NCBI RefSeq assembly: GCF_011516755.1
Contig: NZ_WOSY01000007.1
Location: 62,001-126,000 of the forward strand
Reading direction: 5' to 3'
Length of the DNA stretch: 64,000 bases
From: Acetobacter conturbans
GTDB lineage: Bacteria; Pseudomonadota; Alphaproteobacteria; Acetobacterales; Acetobacteraceae
The position numbers and the translations under genes are program-made. Shown piece after piece: positions 34,562-45,351 of this stretch. Each line of letters opens with the position of its first letter. The stretch's first letter is position 1. The notes beneath the pieces were generated by a model. That model was not told the origin of the DNA, did not search any database, and saw nothing but the letters and a program-made list of their open reading frames with translations.

Positions 34562-36598
34562 CTACTCCGCCGCCACAGCTACACCCGGCGCGTAGACATC
34601 CGCGCACTCGACCATGGTCGGACTGGACCGGCTGATCGGGTTTGTCAGGTAATAACTCCGGGAGGGCACCATCAGCGGCTTCGCCTCGATGGCCTCCGCA
34701 CCCGGTTCGTCCGCGGTCAGACCCGCCGCCGAGGACACGCCGAGCTGAAGACGCTCACGCAGTTCCTCGATCGTGTCGTAGGGGAGTTTGGCATTGAGCA
34801 CTTCCGAGGCGGCCCGGATGATCTTCCAGTCTTCCTTCGCCTCGCCCGGTGGGAACACCGCCTGAAAACTGCGCTGGATACGGCCTTCGGTGTTGACCCA
34901 GGTGCCTGATTTCTCGGTGTAGGCCGAACCGGGCAGGATCACGTCCGCACGGGCCGCACCCGCATCGCCATGATGACCCTGATAGATCACGAATGTTTCC
35001 GGGCTGATGGCGTTCACCGAGAACTCGTCTGCGCCCAGCAGCCACAGCACATCGACACCACCGCTCAGCATGCCACGCAGGCTACGGCCGCCGGGGCGCG
35101 GCACGAACCCGAGGTCCAGCGCGGCAACGCGGGACGCCGCCGTGTGCAGGATGTTCAGACCGTTCCAGCCCTCCGTGATCGCCCCCACCGATTCGGCAAG
35201 AGTGCGACAGGCTTTCAGAAGCGCACCGGAATCCTCACGGGTCAGCGCCTCCTGCCCGACGATGATCATCGGCTTCTTCGCCGCCTTCAGCTTTTCGACA
35301 AACTCGATATTGCCGCTCAGCAAACCATTTACCGAAACCGGATTGCTGCCGAGATCTTCGTAGGCCCATGTCGGATCTGACGAGAGCGAGCCGATCACAC
35401 CGACTGGGAAACCGCCGCGTCCCAGCGACAGATAACGCTTGCGGATACGGGCATTCAGGACCGGCGCATCCAGCCGGGGATTGGCCCCGACTACGAGTAG
35501 CGCATCGGCCTCATCAATCCCGGTGATGCCGCTCGCAAAAGTGTAGCGTGCCCGATCAGACAGATCGTATTTCGCCCCATCCTGACGGCAATCGAGATTG
35601 AGTGAACCGAGAGTCCACATCAGGTCACGCAGCGCCATGATGCTCTCGGCGTCACACAGATCGCCGACAAGTGCGCCGATGCGGCTGCCCTGCACGCCCT
35701 CAAGCCGCTTGGCGATGGCGACGAACGCCTCCTGCCAGCTTGCGGGATGCAGCTTGCCATGCACGCGCACCCACGGACGATCGAGGCGACGACGTTTCAG
35801 GCCATCGACGGAGAAGCGGCCTTTATCGGACAGCCATTCCTCATTCACTTCGTCATTCACACGCGGCACGATGCGCTTCACCTCACCGCCACGCGCCTGA
35901 ATCTGGATGTTGGTGCCGACCGCATCCATCACGTCGATGGCGTCGGTCTTCCGCAGTTCCCACGGACGAGCCTGAAAGGCCGATGGCTTCGAGGTCAGCG
36001 CACCGACCGGACAGATATCGATCAGGTTGCCGGACAGTTCCGAGGTCAGCGCTTTCTCGACATAGGTGGTGATCTCAAGGTTCTCACCACGCGAGATGCC
36101 ACCCAGTTCCGGCGTGCCTGCCACTTCCGCGCTAAAACGGACGCAGCGCGTGCACTGGATGCAGCGCGTCATCACCGTCTTCACCAGCGGGCCAAGATTC
36201 TTGTCGGTAACGGCGCGCTTTTCCTCGTGATAGCGAGAAATGCCGCTGCCGTAGCCGTAGGCCTGATCCTGCAAATCGCACTCACCGCCCTGATCGCAGA
36301 TCGGACAGTCGAGCGGGTGGTTGATGAGCAGGAACTCCATCACCGCCCGACGCGCCTTACGGACTGTTTCGGTGTCCGTGAAGATCTTCATCCCCTCGTT
36401 GACGGGGAAACCACACGAGGCAACCGGCTTCGGAGCCCGCTCGACCTCGACGAGGCACATGCGGCAGTTGCCCGCCACGGACAGGCGTTCATGGTAGCAG
36501 AAGCGCGGAATTTCCTTACCAGCCGCCTCACACGCCTGAAGCGCGGAGGAACCCGGAGCGACATCAACCGGCGTGCCGTCAACAATGACTCTGACCAT
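34562..36598 (-). CDS. nuoG: NADH-quinone oxidoreductase subunit G
   Basis: This 678-residue subunit begins with a 2Fe-2S ferredoxin domain ([21 protein letters not shown] and a fourth Cys), then the His/Cys cluster region ([17 protein letters not shown]) and a 4Fe-4S motif ([10 protein letters not shown], ending in CPVGAL). The rest is a molybdopterin-oxidoreductase-like domain that has lost its cofactor role in complex I. The length is normal for Alphaproteobacteria and shorter than in E. coli. It starts five bases after nuoF. Confidence 0.97.
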   Translation of the reverse strand: MVRVIVDGTPVDVAPGSSALQACEAAGKEIPRFCYHERLSVAGNCRMCLVEVERAPKPVASCGFPVNEGMKIFTDTETVRKARRAVMEFLLINHPLDCPICDQGGECDLQDQAYGYGSGISRYHEEKRAVTDKNLGPLVKTVMTRCIQCTRCVRFSAEVAGTPELGGISRGENLEITTYVEKALTSELSGNLIDICPVGALTSKPSAFQARPWELRKTDAIDVMDAVGTNIQIQARGGEVKRIVPRVNDEVNEEWLSDKGRFSVDGLKRRRLDRPWVRVHGKLHPASWQEAFVAIAKRLEGVQGSRIGALVGDLCDAESIMALRDLMWTLGSLNLDCRQDGAKYDLSDRARYTFASGITGIDEADALLVVGANPRLDAPVLNARIRKRYLSLGRGGFPVGVIGSLSSDPTWAYEDLGSNPVSVNGLLSGNIEFVEKLKAAKKPMIIVGQEALTREDSGALLKACRTLAESVGAITEGWNGLNILHTAASRVAALDLGFVPRPGGRSLRGMLSGGVDVLWLLGADEFSVNAISPETFVIYQGHHGDAGAARADVILPGSAYTEKSGTWVNTEGRIQRSFQAVFPPGEAKEDWKIIRAASEVLNAKLPYDTIEELRERLQLGVSSAAGLTADEPGAEAIEAKPLMVPSRSYYLTNPISRSSPTMVECADVYAPGVAVAAE

Positions 36599-36603
36599 CA
36601 GCC

Positions 36604-37938
36604 TTACTCCGCCGCAATCGCTGCAACTGGCGTGCCGGCAGGCAACTGAACCTGCTGCGGACCGCCATGCTGCCGCTTGTAGTCGCGGATACGCTCTTCC
36701 ATGACCGGGCGGAAATGCCGGATCAGACCCTGAATGGGCCAGGCCGCCGCATCGCCGAGCGCACAGATCGTGTGGCCCTCGACCTGCCGGGTGACCTGCT
36801 CCAGCATGTCGATTTCCTCAATCTCGGCGCGGCCTTCGACCATGCGGTTCATCACGCGCATCATCCAGCCCGTGCCTTCGCGACAGGGCGTGCACTGTCC
36901 GCAGCTTTCATGCTTGAAGAACTGCGAGAACCGGGCGATCGCCTTGATGATATCGGTGGATTTGTCCATGACGATCATGCACCCCGTGCCGAGGCCGGAT
37001 CGCTCCGCACGCAGGCTGTCATAGTCCATCAGGACCGTCTCGCAGATGTCTTTCGGCAGCAGCGGCACCGAGCAACCACCCGGAATGACCGCCAGCAGAT
37101 TGTCCCATCCGCCGCGAACGCCACCGCCGTGCTTCTCGATGATTTCCTTCATCGGCACGCCGAGCTCTTCCTCGAACACACACGGCGTATTCACATGGCC
37201 GGAAATGGCCATCAACTTTGTGCCAGCATTATTCGGACGACCGAGGCCGGAGAACCACGACGCACCACGACGCAGGATTGTGGAGGCAGAAGCAATGGAC
37301 TCGACGTTGTTCACCGTCGTCGGGCAGCCATAAAGACCAGCACCTGCCGGAAACGGCGGCTTCATGCGCGGCTGGCCCTTCTTGCCTTCAAGGCTTTCGA
37401 GCAGTGCCGTTTCCTCGCCACAGATATAAGCACCCGCGCCACGATGCAGATAAAAGTCGAAATCCCAGCCAGTGCCAGCAGCGTTCTTGCCGAGCAGTCC
37501 GGCTTCATACGCCTCGTCGATGGCGATCTGAAGGTGACGCGCCTCGTTGTAGAACTCACCACGCACATAAATATATGAGGCGTGCGCACCCATTGCGAAG
37601 GAGGCGATCAGCGCGCTTTCGATCAGCTTGTGCGGCTCATGACGCAGGATCTCGCGATCCTTACAGGTGCCCGGCTCTGACTCGTCACCATTAATGACGA
37701 GGTAACGCGGCACTGGTCCGTCGCCTTTCGGCATGAAGGACCACTTCACACCGGTGGGGAAGCCCGCGCCACCACGACCACGCAGGGCGGACGCCTTCAT
37801 CTCATTGACGATCCAGTCGCGACCCTTGTCAGTGATCGCCTTCGTGTCGTCCCAGTCACCACGGGCACGCGCCCCGGCCAGTCGCCAGTCGTTCTGGCCA
37901 TACAGGTTGGTGTAGATCCGGTCCTTGTCACTCAACAT
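36604..37938 (-). CDS. nuoF: NADH-quinone oxidoreductase subunit F
   Basis: This 444-residue subunit holds the NADH and FMN sites: [18 protein letters not shown] for NADH/FMN binding, [15 protein letters not shown], and the C-terminal 4Fe-4S motif [15 protein letters not shown] with the distant fourth Cys. It is where NADH gives its electrons to the complex. Fifteen bases separate it from nuoE. Confidence 0.97.
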   Translation of the reverse strand: MLSDKDRIYTNLYGQNDWRLAGARARGDWDDTKAITDKGRDWIVNEMKASALRGRGGAGFPTGVKWSFMPKGDGPVPRYLVINGDESEPGTCKDREILRHEPHKLIESALIASFAMGAHASYIYVRGEFYNEARHLQIAIDEAYEAGLLGKNAAGTGWDFDFYLHRGAGAYICGEETALLESLEGKKGQPRMKPPFPAGAGLYGCPTTVNNVESIASASTILRRGASWFSGLGRPNNAGTKLMAISGHVNTPCVFEEELGVPMKEIIEKHGGGVRGGWDNLLAVIPGGCSVPLLPKDICETVLMDYDSLRAERSGLGTGCMIVMDKSTDIIKAIARFSQFFKHESCGQCTPCREGTGWMMRVMNRMVEGRAEIEEIDMLEQVTRQVEGHTICALGDAAAWPIQGLIRHFRPVMEERIRDYKRQHGGPQQVQLPAGTPVAAIAAE

Positions 37939-37953
37939 CGTCGCAGATCTCCC

Positions 37954-38583
37954 TCAGCCCTGACCCGAACCGGTCTCTTCGAGCAGCACACGGCGGCCCC
38001 CTTCAGGGGCGCAGGCTTCACGGTTGATGGTCGGCCCCGGCTCCGGATAGTCGCCACGCTTCAGCGCTTCGATCAGCACCTCCGTGCGGGGACCGTCGAG
38101 GTCTTCGAAAAAGTCGTTATCCACCTGAAGGATCGGCGCGTTGGAGCAGGCCCCGAGGCATTCGACCTCGCTCAGCGTGAACAGGCCATCCTCGCTGGTT
38201 TCGCCGATACTGTGGATACCGGTCGCCTTCTTGCAGGCGGACAGCACATCGTCCGAACCACGCAGCCAGCAGGATGTCGTCGTGCAGACCTGAAGGTGAT
38301 ACTTCCCGATCGGCTTTGTGTTGAACATGAAGTAGAAGGTCGCAACCTCGTAAATACGGATCGGCGCGACTTCCAGCCTGCGGGCGACGGCGTCCATCGC
38401 CACGGTCGGCACCCACGCGCTGCCGGTCTGCCGCTTCATTTGGTTCTGGACGACATACAGAAGCGGCAGAGCGCCACTAGCCTTCCGTTCAGGCGGATAC
38501 TTGGCGAGGATCGTTATGATTTCGCCTTCACTGATCTCATCGAATTCGAAGTGATCAGGCTGCGCATTTGTGACAGAACTCAT
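37954..38583 (-). CDS. nuoE: NADH-quinone oxidoreductase subunit E
   Basis: This 209-residue thioredoxin-fold subunit has the 2Fe-2S ligands in CTTTSCW and [10 protein letters not shown]. The cluster N1a is thought to take an electron from FMN and limit radical formation. The C-terminal 35 residues form a charged tail. Its ATG overlaps the nuoD stop by four bases. Confidence 0.96.
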   Translation of the reverse strand: MSSVTNAQPDHFEFDEISEGEIITILAKYPPERKASGALPLLYVVQNQMKRQTGSAWVPTVAMDAVARRLEVAPIRIYEVATFYFMFNTKPIGKYHLQVCTTTSCWLRGSDDVLSACKKATGIHSIGETSEDGLFTLSEVECLGACSNAPILQVDNDFFEDLDGPRTEVLIEALKRGDYPEPGPTINREACAPEGGRRVLLEETGSGQG

Positions 38584-39872
38584 CGGTCCACCTCACCAAA
38601 GACGAGATCCAGCGACCCGATGATCGCCACGGCGTCGGCCAGCATGCCCCGACGCGACAGTTCGTCGATGGCCTGTAGATGCGCAAAGCCGGTCGGACGG
38701 ATTTTGCAGCGATAGGGACGATTGGTGCCATCAGCCACGAGATAGACGCCGAACTCACCCTTCGGTGTCTCGACCGCCGTATAGGTGGCGCCGGGCGGCA
38801 CGTGATAGCTCTCGGTAAACAGCTTGAAGTGATGGATCAGCGCTTCCATCGACCGCTTCATTTCCGCACGCGGCGGCGGCGAGAATTTCGGGTCCTGCAC
38901 CTTGATAGGGCCGGGTTTGATCTGCGCCAGCCCCTGCTTGATGATCTTCACGCTCTCGCGCATTTCGGCGACGCGGACGAGGTAGCGATCATAACAATCA
39001 CCATGCCGGGCAACGGGAATCTCGAAATCGACCTTGTCGTAATTGTCGTACGGCTGAGAGCGCCGCAGATCCCACGGCACGCCGGACCCGCGCAGGCATG
39101 GACCACTCCAGCCCCACGCCAGCGCCTGCTCGCTGGTGAACACACCAATGCCGACCGTGCGCTGTTTCCAGATGCGGTTTTCCGTCAGAAGACCTTCAAG
39201 ATCATCGATCCAGTTTGGAAACTCTTCAGCCCACGCAGCGATTTTCTCTTCCATCCCTGCAGGCATGTCACGCGCAACACCGCCGGGACGGAAGTAGTTG
39301 GCATGGAAACGGGCACCGGAAACGGCCTCATGGAACTCAAGAAGCTTTTCACGCTCTTCATAGCCCCAGAGCGCCGGTGTCACTGCACCGCAATCGAGCC
39401 CCATCGCCGTCAAATTGAGGATATGGTTCAGGATGCGGGTAATTTCCGCGAAGATGACACGAATCCATCTGGCGCGGTCTGGTGCCTGAATCCCCAGCAA
39501 TTTTTCGGTTGCCAGCGCGAAAGCGTGTTCCTCGCACATGGGAGAGGCATAATCGAGCCGGTCGAAATACGGCAGAGCCTTGGGATAGGTCTTGTATTCG
39601 ATCAGCTTTTCCGTGCCGCGATGCAGCAGGCCGATATGCGGCACGGCGCGGGCAACGACCTCGCCTTCCATCTCCAGCACCAGTCGAAGCACGCCATGCG
39701 CGGACGGATGCTGCGGGCCGAAATTCAGCGCGTGACTGTCGATTTCGACCGTCCGACGCTCCACTTCCTTGTCAGCGACCTCTTCCGGCAGCAACGCTTC
39801 CGGCAACACGCCTTCATCAAGCACGTCACGCTGGCCGTTCAGCCGTTCGTCCTGTTTCAGGGCCTCTGTCAT
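38580..39872 (-). CDS. nuoD: NADH-quinone oxidoreductase subunit D
   Basis: This 430-residue 49-kDa-type subunit lines the quinone pocket with Nuo[32 protein letters not shown] and the C-terminal [13 protein letters not shown] are diagnostic. It is not fused to NuoC, which separates it from the enterobacterial form. The N-terminus carries about 40 extra acidic residues before the conserved core. AGGAG precedes the ATG, thirteen bases after nuoC. Confidence 0.97.
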   Translation of the reverse strand: MTEALKQDERLNGQRDVLDEGVLPEALLPEEVADKEVERRTVEIDSHALNFGPQHPSAHGVLRLVLEMEGEVVARAVPHIGLLHRGTEKLIEYKTYPKALPYFDRLDYASPMCEEHAFALATEKLLGIQAPDRARWIRVIFAEITRILNHILNLTAMGLDCGAVTPALWGYEEREKLLEFHEAVSGARFHANYFRPGGVARDMPAGMEEKIAAWAEEFPNWIDDLEGLLTENRIWKQRTVGIGVFTSEQALAWGWSGPCLRGSGVPWDLRRSQPYDNYDKVDFEIPVARHGDCYDRYLVRVAEMRESVKIIKQGLAQIKPGPIKVQDPKFSPPPRAEMKRSMEALIHHFKLFTESYHVPPGATYTAVETPKGEFGVYLVADGTNRPYRCKIRPTGFAHLQAIDELSRRGMLADAVAIIGSLDLVFGEVDR

Positions 39873-39885
39873 GCTCCGGCTCCTG

Positions 39886-40548
39886 TCAGTTCAGCTTTTT
39901 CATGATCTGGCGCAGTTCGTGCGCCCGCTCGTCGCCCGGCAGCGTCAGCACGCCTTCCCAGGGAGAGACAAAATCGAAATCGCGGAAATCCTGTGTGAGG
40001 GTCACAGGCTCGCGCACGATCTGGCGTCGTTCCGGATCGTACCGGACCTCCGTGTAACCGGTCAGCGGAAAATCCTTGCGAAGTGGATGCCCCTCGAACC
40101 CGTAATCGCTGAGGATACGACGCAGGTCAGGCTGTCCGGAGAAGAGGACGCCATACATGTCGTAGCACTCACGTTCCCACCATGTGGCGCAGGGCCAGAT
40201 CTGGTGCACGGAGGCAACCGGCGTCAGCTCATCCGTCGTCACGATCACGCGCACGCGCTGATTCAAACTGACGGAGAGAAGATTATAGACGACGTCGAAC
40301 CGCTCGGGGCGCTGCGGAAAGTCCACGCCACACAGATCCATGAGCTGCTCGAAACGGAACCGGGGATCGTCCCGGAGCAGCATCATGAGAGGGATCAGCC
40401 GCTCACGATCGGCTCGCACGACCAGTTCCCCGCCTTCAATGGCAGCGGACGCGATACCGGGCAGCGACGTTGAGAGCGTAAAGGCGAGGTAGGAAGGGTA
40501 GGAAGAAGACCGTCCTGCCGGGACGGAAGCAGTGGATTGATCAGCCAC
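39886..40548 (-). CDS. nuoC: NADH-quinone oxidoreductase subunit C
   Basis: This 220-residue 30-kDa-type subunit has the family signature in [22 protein letters not shown], followed by [22 protein letters not shown]. It is a structural subunit of the hydrophilic arm near the quinone site. It overlaps the end of nuoB by eight bases. Confidence 0.96.
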   Translation of the reverse strand: MADQSTASVPAGRSSSYPSYLAFTLSTSLPGIASAAIEGGELVVRADRERLIPLMMLLRDDPRFRFEQLMDLCGVDFPQRPERFDVVYNLLSVSLNQRVRVIVTTDELTPVASVHQIWPCATWWERECYDMYGVLFSGQPDLRRILSDYGFEGHPLRKDFPLTGYTEVRYDPERRQIVREPVTLTQDFRDFDFVSPWEGVLTLPGDERAHELRQIMKKLN

Positions 40549-41113
40549 GGAGAATCGTCCCTGTCCGGCGGATTTTCTTTTGCAACAGCATGATGCCGTA
40601 GATCAGGGCCTCCGCCGTGGGCGGACATCCGGGCACATAAACATCCACCGGCACCACGCGATCACAACCGCGCACCACTGAATAGGAATAATGATAATAG
40701 CCGCCGCCATTGGCGCAGGACCCCATGGAGATCACCCAGCGCGGCTCGGCCATCTGGTCGTAAACACGCCGGAGCGCTGGCGCCATCTTGTTGGTCAGGG
40801 TCCCCGCCACGATCATCACGTCTGACTGCCGCGGCGAACCGCGCGGGATGACTCCCATCCGGTCAAGATCGTAACGGGGCATGTAGGCGTGGATCATTTC
40901 CACGGCACAGCACGCCAGACCGAATGTCATCGGCCAGAGACTACCGGTGCGACCCCAGTTCACGAGCTTGTCGAGACTGGCGACCACGAAACCTTTTTCA
41001 CTGATCTCGCCCGTGATGCCGCGCACAATGGCATCCTGTTCGGGTCCGGCCGGAACCATCTCGCGGTTCCAGACGATATTCTCGCCTGCGCCGCCGGCGT
41101 TCTCACCGCTCAT
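40541..41113 (-). CDS. nuoB: NADH-quinone oxidoreductase subunit B
   Basis: This 190-residue subunit binds cluster N2, the direct electron donor to quinone. Tandem cysteines in [14 protein letters not shown], then [11 protein letters not shown] and [11 protein letters not shown] supply the ligands. The ATG at 41113 (MSGENAGG) has GGAG about eight bases upstream and is preferred to a GTG at 41149. The gap to nuoA is 51 bases. Confidence 0.96.
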   Translation of the reverse strand: MSGENAGGAGENIVWNREMVPAGPEQDAIVRGITGEISEKGFVVASLDKLVNWGRTGSLWPMTFGLACCAVEMIHAYMPRYDLDRMGVIPRGSPRQSDVMIVAGTLTNKMAPALRRVYDQMAEPRWVISMGSCANGGGYYHYSYSVVRGCDRVVPVDVYVPGCPPTAEALIYGIMLLQKKIRRTGTILRG

Positions 41114-41164
41114 TGCGTGTTCTCCACCCTGAATTCCGTTCACCGTCACGCGTGCAGGCTTCCA

Positions 41165-41560
41165 TCAATCCCAGTCGAGAGCGCCTTTGCGCCACTCATA
41201 GAGAAATCCAATCCCGAGGACGCCCAGAAACCCCATCATCGAGAGGAAGCCGAAAAGACCGATTCTCGACAGGCTCACCGCCCACGGAAACAGGAAGGCC
41301 ACCTCAAGATCGAAGATGATGAAGAGGATCGAAACGAGATAGAAACGCACGTCGAAACGGCGTCGCGCGTCATCGAACGCTTCGAAGCCACACTCATAGG
41401 CTGTAAGTTTTTCGGCGTAGGGCTTCTGGTGTCCGCAGACCAGCGAAGCGCCAAGCATGGCTCCCGCAATTACTACGGACAGCACTCCGAAAATCAGAAC
41501 CGGAAGGTAGTCATCAATAACCGACGGCACGTCGTCCCCCGCAATGGCTTCCTGCTCCAT
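41165..41560 (-). CDS. nuoA: NADH-quinone oxidoreductase subunit A
   Basis: This 131-residue subunit has three membrane helices and the conserved YECGFEAFDDARRRFDVRFYLVSILFIIFDLE loop, whose Cys is a known conformational marker. It opens the nuo operon. The ATG at 41560 is chosen; the frame continues upstream to a TTG at 41602, where residues are not family-like. The promoter should lie in 41561-41973. Confidence 0.95.
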   Translation of the reverse strand: MEQEAIAGDDVPSVIDDYLPVLIFGVLSVVIAGAMLGASLVCGHQKPYAEKLTAYECGFEAFDDARRRFDVRFYLVSILFIIFDLEVAFLFPWAVSLSRIGLFGFLSMMGFLGVLGIGFLYEWRKGALDWD

Positions 41561-41667
41561 CCCCGCGCCGAGAGGCTCGATACGATGGATTAACGTCGTC
41601 AAACTATGCCCTGAAATCCAGCGTGGCCAGTCTCAAGCAGGTGAAAGCACAAACTTTACCGTGAGCG

Positions 41668-41683
41668 GTTCAGTATGCTGAAC
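41668..41683. promoter_or_regulatory. Palindrome GTTCAG-tatg-CTGAAC upstream of nuoA
   Basis: A perfect 6-base inverted repeat with a 4-base spacer lies about 108 bases before the nuoA start. The size suits a dimeric repressor or activator. It does not match the alphaproteobacterial LexA pattern of direct GTTC repeats. Confidence 0.4.
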
Positions 41684-41766
41684 AGTGTTCCGCATACCGA
41701 CATCGCCCGTTCCCGCCCCCTTGCCATCCTTACGTCTCAGTCACGCCAGGACGTTTACGGATACCA

Positions 41767-41790
41767 ATCTGTATACAATCATATACAGAT
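41767..41790. promoter_or_regulatory. Perfect 9-6-9 inverted repeat upstream of nuoA, candidate operator
   Basis: ATCTGTATA-caatca-TATACAGAT is a perfect inverted repeat about 207 bases upstream of the nuoA start. The AT-rich stem without a U-tract argues against a terminator for tRNA-Val, which is transcribed towards it. The TGTATAC-type half-site resembles operators of some GntR-family regulators, which is only a loose resemblance. Confidence 0.5.
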
Positions 41791-41973
41791 GATGAAAGAG
41801 CCGATCCGGTTGAAGACCAACGTAATATTCTGGATTTCCGGGTTCACTGCCCCCAACACACCCGGCTACGGAAAGACCGGCGAGAGCGGTCACTCGCCCA
41901 TAACATGACACGGAATGTCAGAGGATGAGCGTTCGGCAGGATGCCGCAGCATAAATTTTCATGGGAAGGGGAA

Positions 41974-42048
41974 TGGTGGGCGATGACGGGATCGAACCGC
42001 CGACCCTCTCGGTGTAAACGAGATGCTCTACCGCTAAGCTAATCGCCC
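41974..42048 (-). tRNA. tRNA-Val (anticodon UAC)
   Basis: The minus strand folds as a full cloverleaf. The acceptor stem GGGCGAT pairs with ATCGCCC, the anticodon stem TCTCG pairs with CGAGA around loop TTTACAC, and the T-loop is TTCGATC. The anticodon UAC reads valine codons. Discriminator A and an encoded CCA follow (41974-41976). Confidence 0.95.
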
Positions 42049-42115
42049 TTGGCGCACTGCTTAGCTAAAAGAGAATGATCAATCAAGAGCCCATATGGGT
42101 AAGCACAGCAGACAA

Positions 42116-42153
42116 AAAACAGGCGTGGCGACCATGGCCACCACGCCTGTTTT
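42116..42153 (-). terminator. Rho-independent terminator after hup
   Basis: AAAACAGGCGTGG (42116-42128) pairs perfectly with CCACGCCTGTTTT (42141-42153) around a 12-base loop. In the leftward direction the stem ends in a run of six T, as expected for a terminator 25 bases past the hup stop. Confidence 0.85.
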
Positions 42154-42178
42154 CAAAACACGCTCAGAATGCAGCAGA

Positions 42179-42463
42179 TTAGCTGACTGCGTCCTTAAGT
42201 GTCTTGCCGGGCTTGAAACGCACGGACGTCGAAGCCGGAATATCGATTTCCTCGCCGGTGCGGGGATTACGGCCCTTGGTTGCCTTGCGGTGCGCCGTCA
42301 CGAACGAACCGAAACCAACCAGACGGACTTCCTGGCCACCCTTGAGAGCCTTCTCAATGGCTGCGAAGACAGCATCAACAACCTCGCCAGCCTTCGCCTT
42401 GGGCAGGTCAACATCGTCTGCAACAACCGAGACGAGTTCCTGCTTGTTAAGCGGCTTGTCCAT
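42179..42463 (-). CDS. hup: HU-family DNA-binding protein
   Basis: This 94-residue histone-like protein has the HU/IHF fold. LNKQELVSVVADDVDL is at the N-terminus, and the arm signature reads GFGSFVTAHRKATKGRNPRTGE, followed by FKPGKTLKD. It bends and compacts DNA as a dimer. It follows lon, as in many Proteobacteria, but has its own 150-base upstream region and its own terminator. AAGG lies about eight bases before the ATG. Confidence 0.95.
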   Translation of the reverse strand: MDKPLNKQELVSVVADDVDLPKAKAGEVVDAVFAAIEKALKGGQEVRLVGFGSFVTAHRKATKGRNPRTGEEIDIPASTSVRFKPGKTLKDAVS

Positions 42464-42571
42464 ACATACGCCTTTCCATGTTCTGGTCTCGCGCGCGACG
42501 CATTGTCGCCGGAGACATTCCGCGGCGCACTATGAAGCCGTTTTTCGCCACGTCAACCGCCACAGACAGGC

Positions 42572-42598
42572 ACGGGGAAGCAAAAATTGCTTCCCCGT
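42572..42598 (-). terminator. Strong hairpin after lon
   Basis: ACGGGGAAGCAA-aaa-TTGCTTCCCCGT is a perfect 12-base stem 17 bases past the lon stop. No U-tract follows it on the leftward strand, so termination may be partial, or the hairpin may protect the 3' end. Confidence 0.6.
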
Positions 42599-42614
42599 CA
42601 CACGCAACCGTTTT

Positions 42615-45110
42615 TTAGTGCGCGACTGCGATCATGCCTCCCGATGCAGCGATCGGTGTCAGCGACTCAGTTTCATCTTCCCACTCGATGGGCTGAGGCG
42701 CACGAACGAGTGCACGGGCAATCACCTCGTCAACATGGGACACCGGAACCAGCTCCAGATTTTTCTTCACTGCCTCTGGCAGTTCCGCAATGTCCTTTTC
42801 GTTGTCCTTCGGCAGAAAAACCGTCTTGATTCCGGCCCGCAGAGCCGCAAGCAGCTTTTCCTTCAGCCCCCCGATGGGAAGCACCCGGCCACGCAGGGTA
42901 ATCTCACCCGTCATCGCCACGTCACGCCGCACGGGAATGCCTGTCAGGACACTGACGAGGGACGTCGCCATGGCGATACCCGCCGACGGACCATCCTTCG
43001 GAGTCGCCCCTTCCGGCACGTGAACATGAATGTCCCGCTTCTCGAACAGGGTAGGCTTGATGCCGAATGACGTCGCTCGGCTGCGAACATAGGACAGGGC
43101 AGCGGAAACGCTTTCCTGCATCACGTCACCCAGCTTACCGGTCTGCTTGATGTTGCCCTTGCCCGGCACCATCACGCTCTCGATCGTCAGGATCTCGCCA
43201 CCGACCTCGGTCCAGGCCAGTCCCGTCACCACACCGACCATGTCGACGGCTTCGGTCTCGCCATGAGCGAAACGATGCACACCAGCGAACTTGGCGATAT
43301 TTTTCTCGGTAACCGCGACCTTCTTCGCCTTGCCCGTGACGATCTCCTTCACGACCTTGCGGGCCACGTTAGCGATCTCGCGCTCAAGGTTACGGACGCC
43401 CGCCTCACGTGTGTAGAAACGGATCAGATCCATCAGCGCCGCATCGGAAATCGACCATTCCTCAGGCTTGAGGTTGTGCGATTCACTCTGCTTGGCGACC
43501 AGATGCCGCTTCGCGATGTTCAGCTTCTCGTCTTCCGTGTAACCGGAGAGACGGATGATCTCCATGCGATCCAGCAGCGGCTGGGGCATGTTGAGGCTGT
43601 TCGCCGTAGTGACGAACATCACATCCGACAGGTCGTAATCGACTTCGAGATAATGATCCGAGAAACTGCCGTTCTGCTCGGGATCCAGCACCTCCAGCAG
43701 TGCGGAGGACGGATCGCCGCGCCAGTCCGCGCCAAGCTTGTCGATCTCATCCAGCAGAAAGAGCGGGTTGGAAACCTTCGCCTTCTTCATGCCCTGAATG
43801 ATCTTGCCCGGCATCGCCCCGATATAGGTGCGGCGATGACCGCGAATCTCGGACTCGTCGCGCACGCCACCAAGCGACATACGGACATATTGACGCCCGG
43901 TTGCCTTGGCGATGGCCCGTGCCAGCGTGGTCTTGCCGACGCCCGGCGGCCCCACGAGACACAGAATCGGACCCTTGACCTTCTTGGAACGGCTCTGCAC
44001 CGCGAGATATTCAAGAATACGCTCCTTGACCTTCTCCAGCGCGTAATGATCCTCGTCGAGCACCTTTTCTGCGACATCAAGATCGTTCTTGACCTTGGTC
44101 GGCTTCTTCCAGGGCACGCCGAGCAGCCAGTCGAGATAGTTGCGCACCACCGTAGACTCGGCGGACATGGGACTCATGCCGCGCAGCTTTTTCAGCTCGC
44201 CGACAGCCTTTTCCCGCGCTTCCTTGCTCAGCTTCGTCTTGGCGATCTTTTCTTCGATTTCGGCCGTCTCGTCCTTGCCGTCCTCGCCCTCGCCAAGTTC
44301 CTTCTGAATCGCCTTGAGCTGCTCGTTCAGATAGTACTCGCGCTGCGTCTTTTCCATCTGCCGCTTCACGCGATTACGGATGCGCTTTTCCACCTGCAGG
44401 ACACCGATCTCGGCTTCCATGTGAGCCAGGATCTTCTCAAGCTGCTTCGTCACGGACGGCAGTTCGAGAATTTCCTGCTTCTCGGAAATCTTCAGATTGA
44501 GATGGCTGGCAATGGTGTCGGCGAGCTTGGAGAGATCGCTGATCTGGTTGAGTGAAACCAGCACTTCCGCCGCGATCTTCTTGTTGAGCTTCACATACTG
44601 CTCAAACTGTCCAACTACGGCACGAGCCAGCGCTTCCGCCTCTTCCGTCGCGGGAGGAGCGTCCGTCACGAATTCGATATCGGCTTCGAAATAACCATCG
44701 ACATCGTGCAGAGCCACCACTCGGGCGCGCTGGTTGCCCTCGACAAGAACCTTCACCGTCCCGTCGGGCAGTTTCAGAAGCTGAAGGATCGTGGAGATCG
44801 TGCCGAAACGGTAGATATCGTCCGGCCCCGGATCATCAACGGTCGCTTCCTTCTGCGCCACCAGCAGGATTTTCTTGTCGTCCTTGGTGACGGATTCGAG
44901 GGCTCTGACCGATTTCTCGCGTCCCACGAACAGGGGCACAATCATGTGGGGAAAGACCACGATATCGCGCAAAGGAAGGATAGCCACACGCTCCAGAACG
45001 GGAGCTTCCGGCTTTTTCGCGACGGCTTTTGTCTTAGTGGTGGCGCTTTCCGCCTCCGCAGGCTTCGTGCGCTTGCGGCGGGGCGTCGGTGTTTTGGTTT
45101 TTTCTGTCAT
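42615..45110 (-). CDS. lon: ATP-dependent protease Lon
   Basis: This 831-residue Lon A-type protease degrades misfolded and regulatory proteins. In order it has a basic Lys/Pro-rich N-terminal extension of about 40 residues, the substrate-binding LAN domain ([22 protein letters not shown]), a coiled-coil part, the AAA+ module (Walker [10 protein letters not shown] near residue 385, Walker [11 protein letters not shown]) and the protease domain. The protease domain carries the Ser-Lys dyad: Ser in PKDGPSAG near residue 705 and Lys in [10 protein letters not shown] near 750. AGGAGG precedes the ATG. Confidence 0.97.
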   Translation of the reverse strand: MTEKTKTPTPRRKRTKPAEAESATTKTKAVAKKPEAPVLERVAILPLRDIVVFPHMIVPLFVGREKSVRALESVTKDDKKILLVAQKEATVDDPGPDDIYRFGTISTILQLLKLPDGTVKVLVEGNQRARVVALHDVDGYFEADIEFVTDAPPATEEAEALARAVVGQFEQYVKLNKKIAAEVLVSLNQISDLSKLADTIASHLNLKISEKQEILELPSVTKQLEKILAHMEAEIGVLQVEKRIRNRVKRQMEKTQREYYLNEQLKAIQKELGEGEDGKDETAEIEEKIAKTKLSKEAREKAVGELKKLRGMSPMSAESTVVRNYLDWLLGVPWKKPTKVKNDLDVAEKVLDEDHYALEKVKERILEYLAVQSRSKKVKGPILCLVGPPGVGKTTLARAIAKATGRQYVRMSLGGVRDESEIRGHRRTYIGAMPGKIIQGMKKAKVSNPLFLLDEIDKLGADWRGDPSSALLEVLDPEQNGSFSDHYLEVDYDLSDVMFVTTANSLNMPQPLLDRMEIIRLSGYTEDEKLNIAKRHLVAKQSESHNLKPEEWSISDAALMDLIRFYTREAGVRNLEREIANVARKVVKEIVTGKAKKVAVTEKNIAKFAGVHRFAHGETEAVDMVGVVTGLAWTEVGGEILTIESVMVPGKGNIKQTGKLGDVMQESVSAALSYVRSRATSFGIKPTLFEKRDIHVHVPEGATPKDGPSAGIAMATSLVSVLTGIPVRRDVAMTGEITLRGRVLPIGGLKEKLLAALRAGIKTVFLPKDNEKDIAELPEAVKKNLELVPVSHVDEVIARALVRAPQPIEWEDETESLTPIAASGGMIAVAH

Positions 45111-45295
45111 GATGCCGACCTCCTGAATGGACGATCCGGCGATGCGCGCCCGGTCATGGCACGCCCATCGCCCGTCTGCCCCGGCAATGGGCGGACATTT
45201 CTCCCTCTGGCCGCTCCAGCGGTCATGGGGAGAGGTCGTTGATATGGATCAATATCGGGATGATTTCCGGCACTACAAGAGCCGGGCACAAGAAA

Positions 45296-45326
45296 GCGCC
45301 TGCCCTGATCCGGCAGGGCAGAGCGC
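45296..45326 (-). terminator. Terminator after clpX
   Basis: Reading leftward, GCGC-t-CTGCCCTG pairs with CAGGGCAG-GCGC around a 6-base loop, with one bulged base. The stem is followed by TTTCTTGT. It lies about 26 bases past the clpX stop and separates clpX from lon. Confidence 0.7.
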
Positions 45327-45351
45327 ATTCCGTATGGTGGTGTGTCAGGCG

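Larger units (their letters stand above)
41561..41973. other. Intergenic region upstream of nuoA, about 410 bases
   Basis: No convincing gene is present between nuoA and tRNA-Val. A 77-codon frame on the plus strand (41675-41908) has no family features. The region is more AT-rich than its surroundings and holds two palindromes listed separately. It should contain the nuo operon promoter for leftward transcription, but a confident -35/-10 pair was not found by eye. Confidence 0.7.

Noticed and set aside
41675..41908. A 77-codon frame upstream of nuoA
   Set aside because: It has no recognisable features and no ribosome site, and it crosses a perfect palindrome in what should be the nuo regulatory region.
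41767..42048. tRNA-Val plus nearby palindrome as an integration site
   Set aside because: No integrase, no repeat of the tRNA 3' end and no mobile genes lie beside it; hup and lon follow directly.
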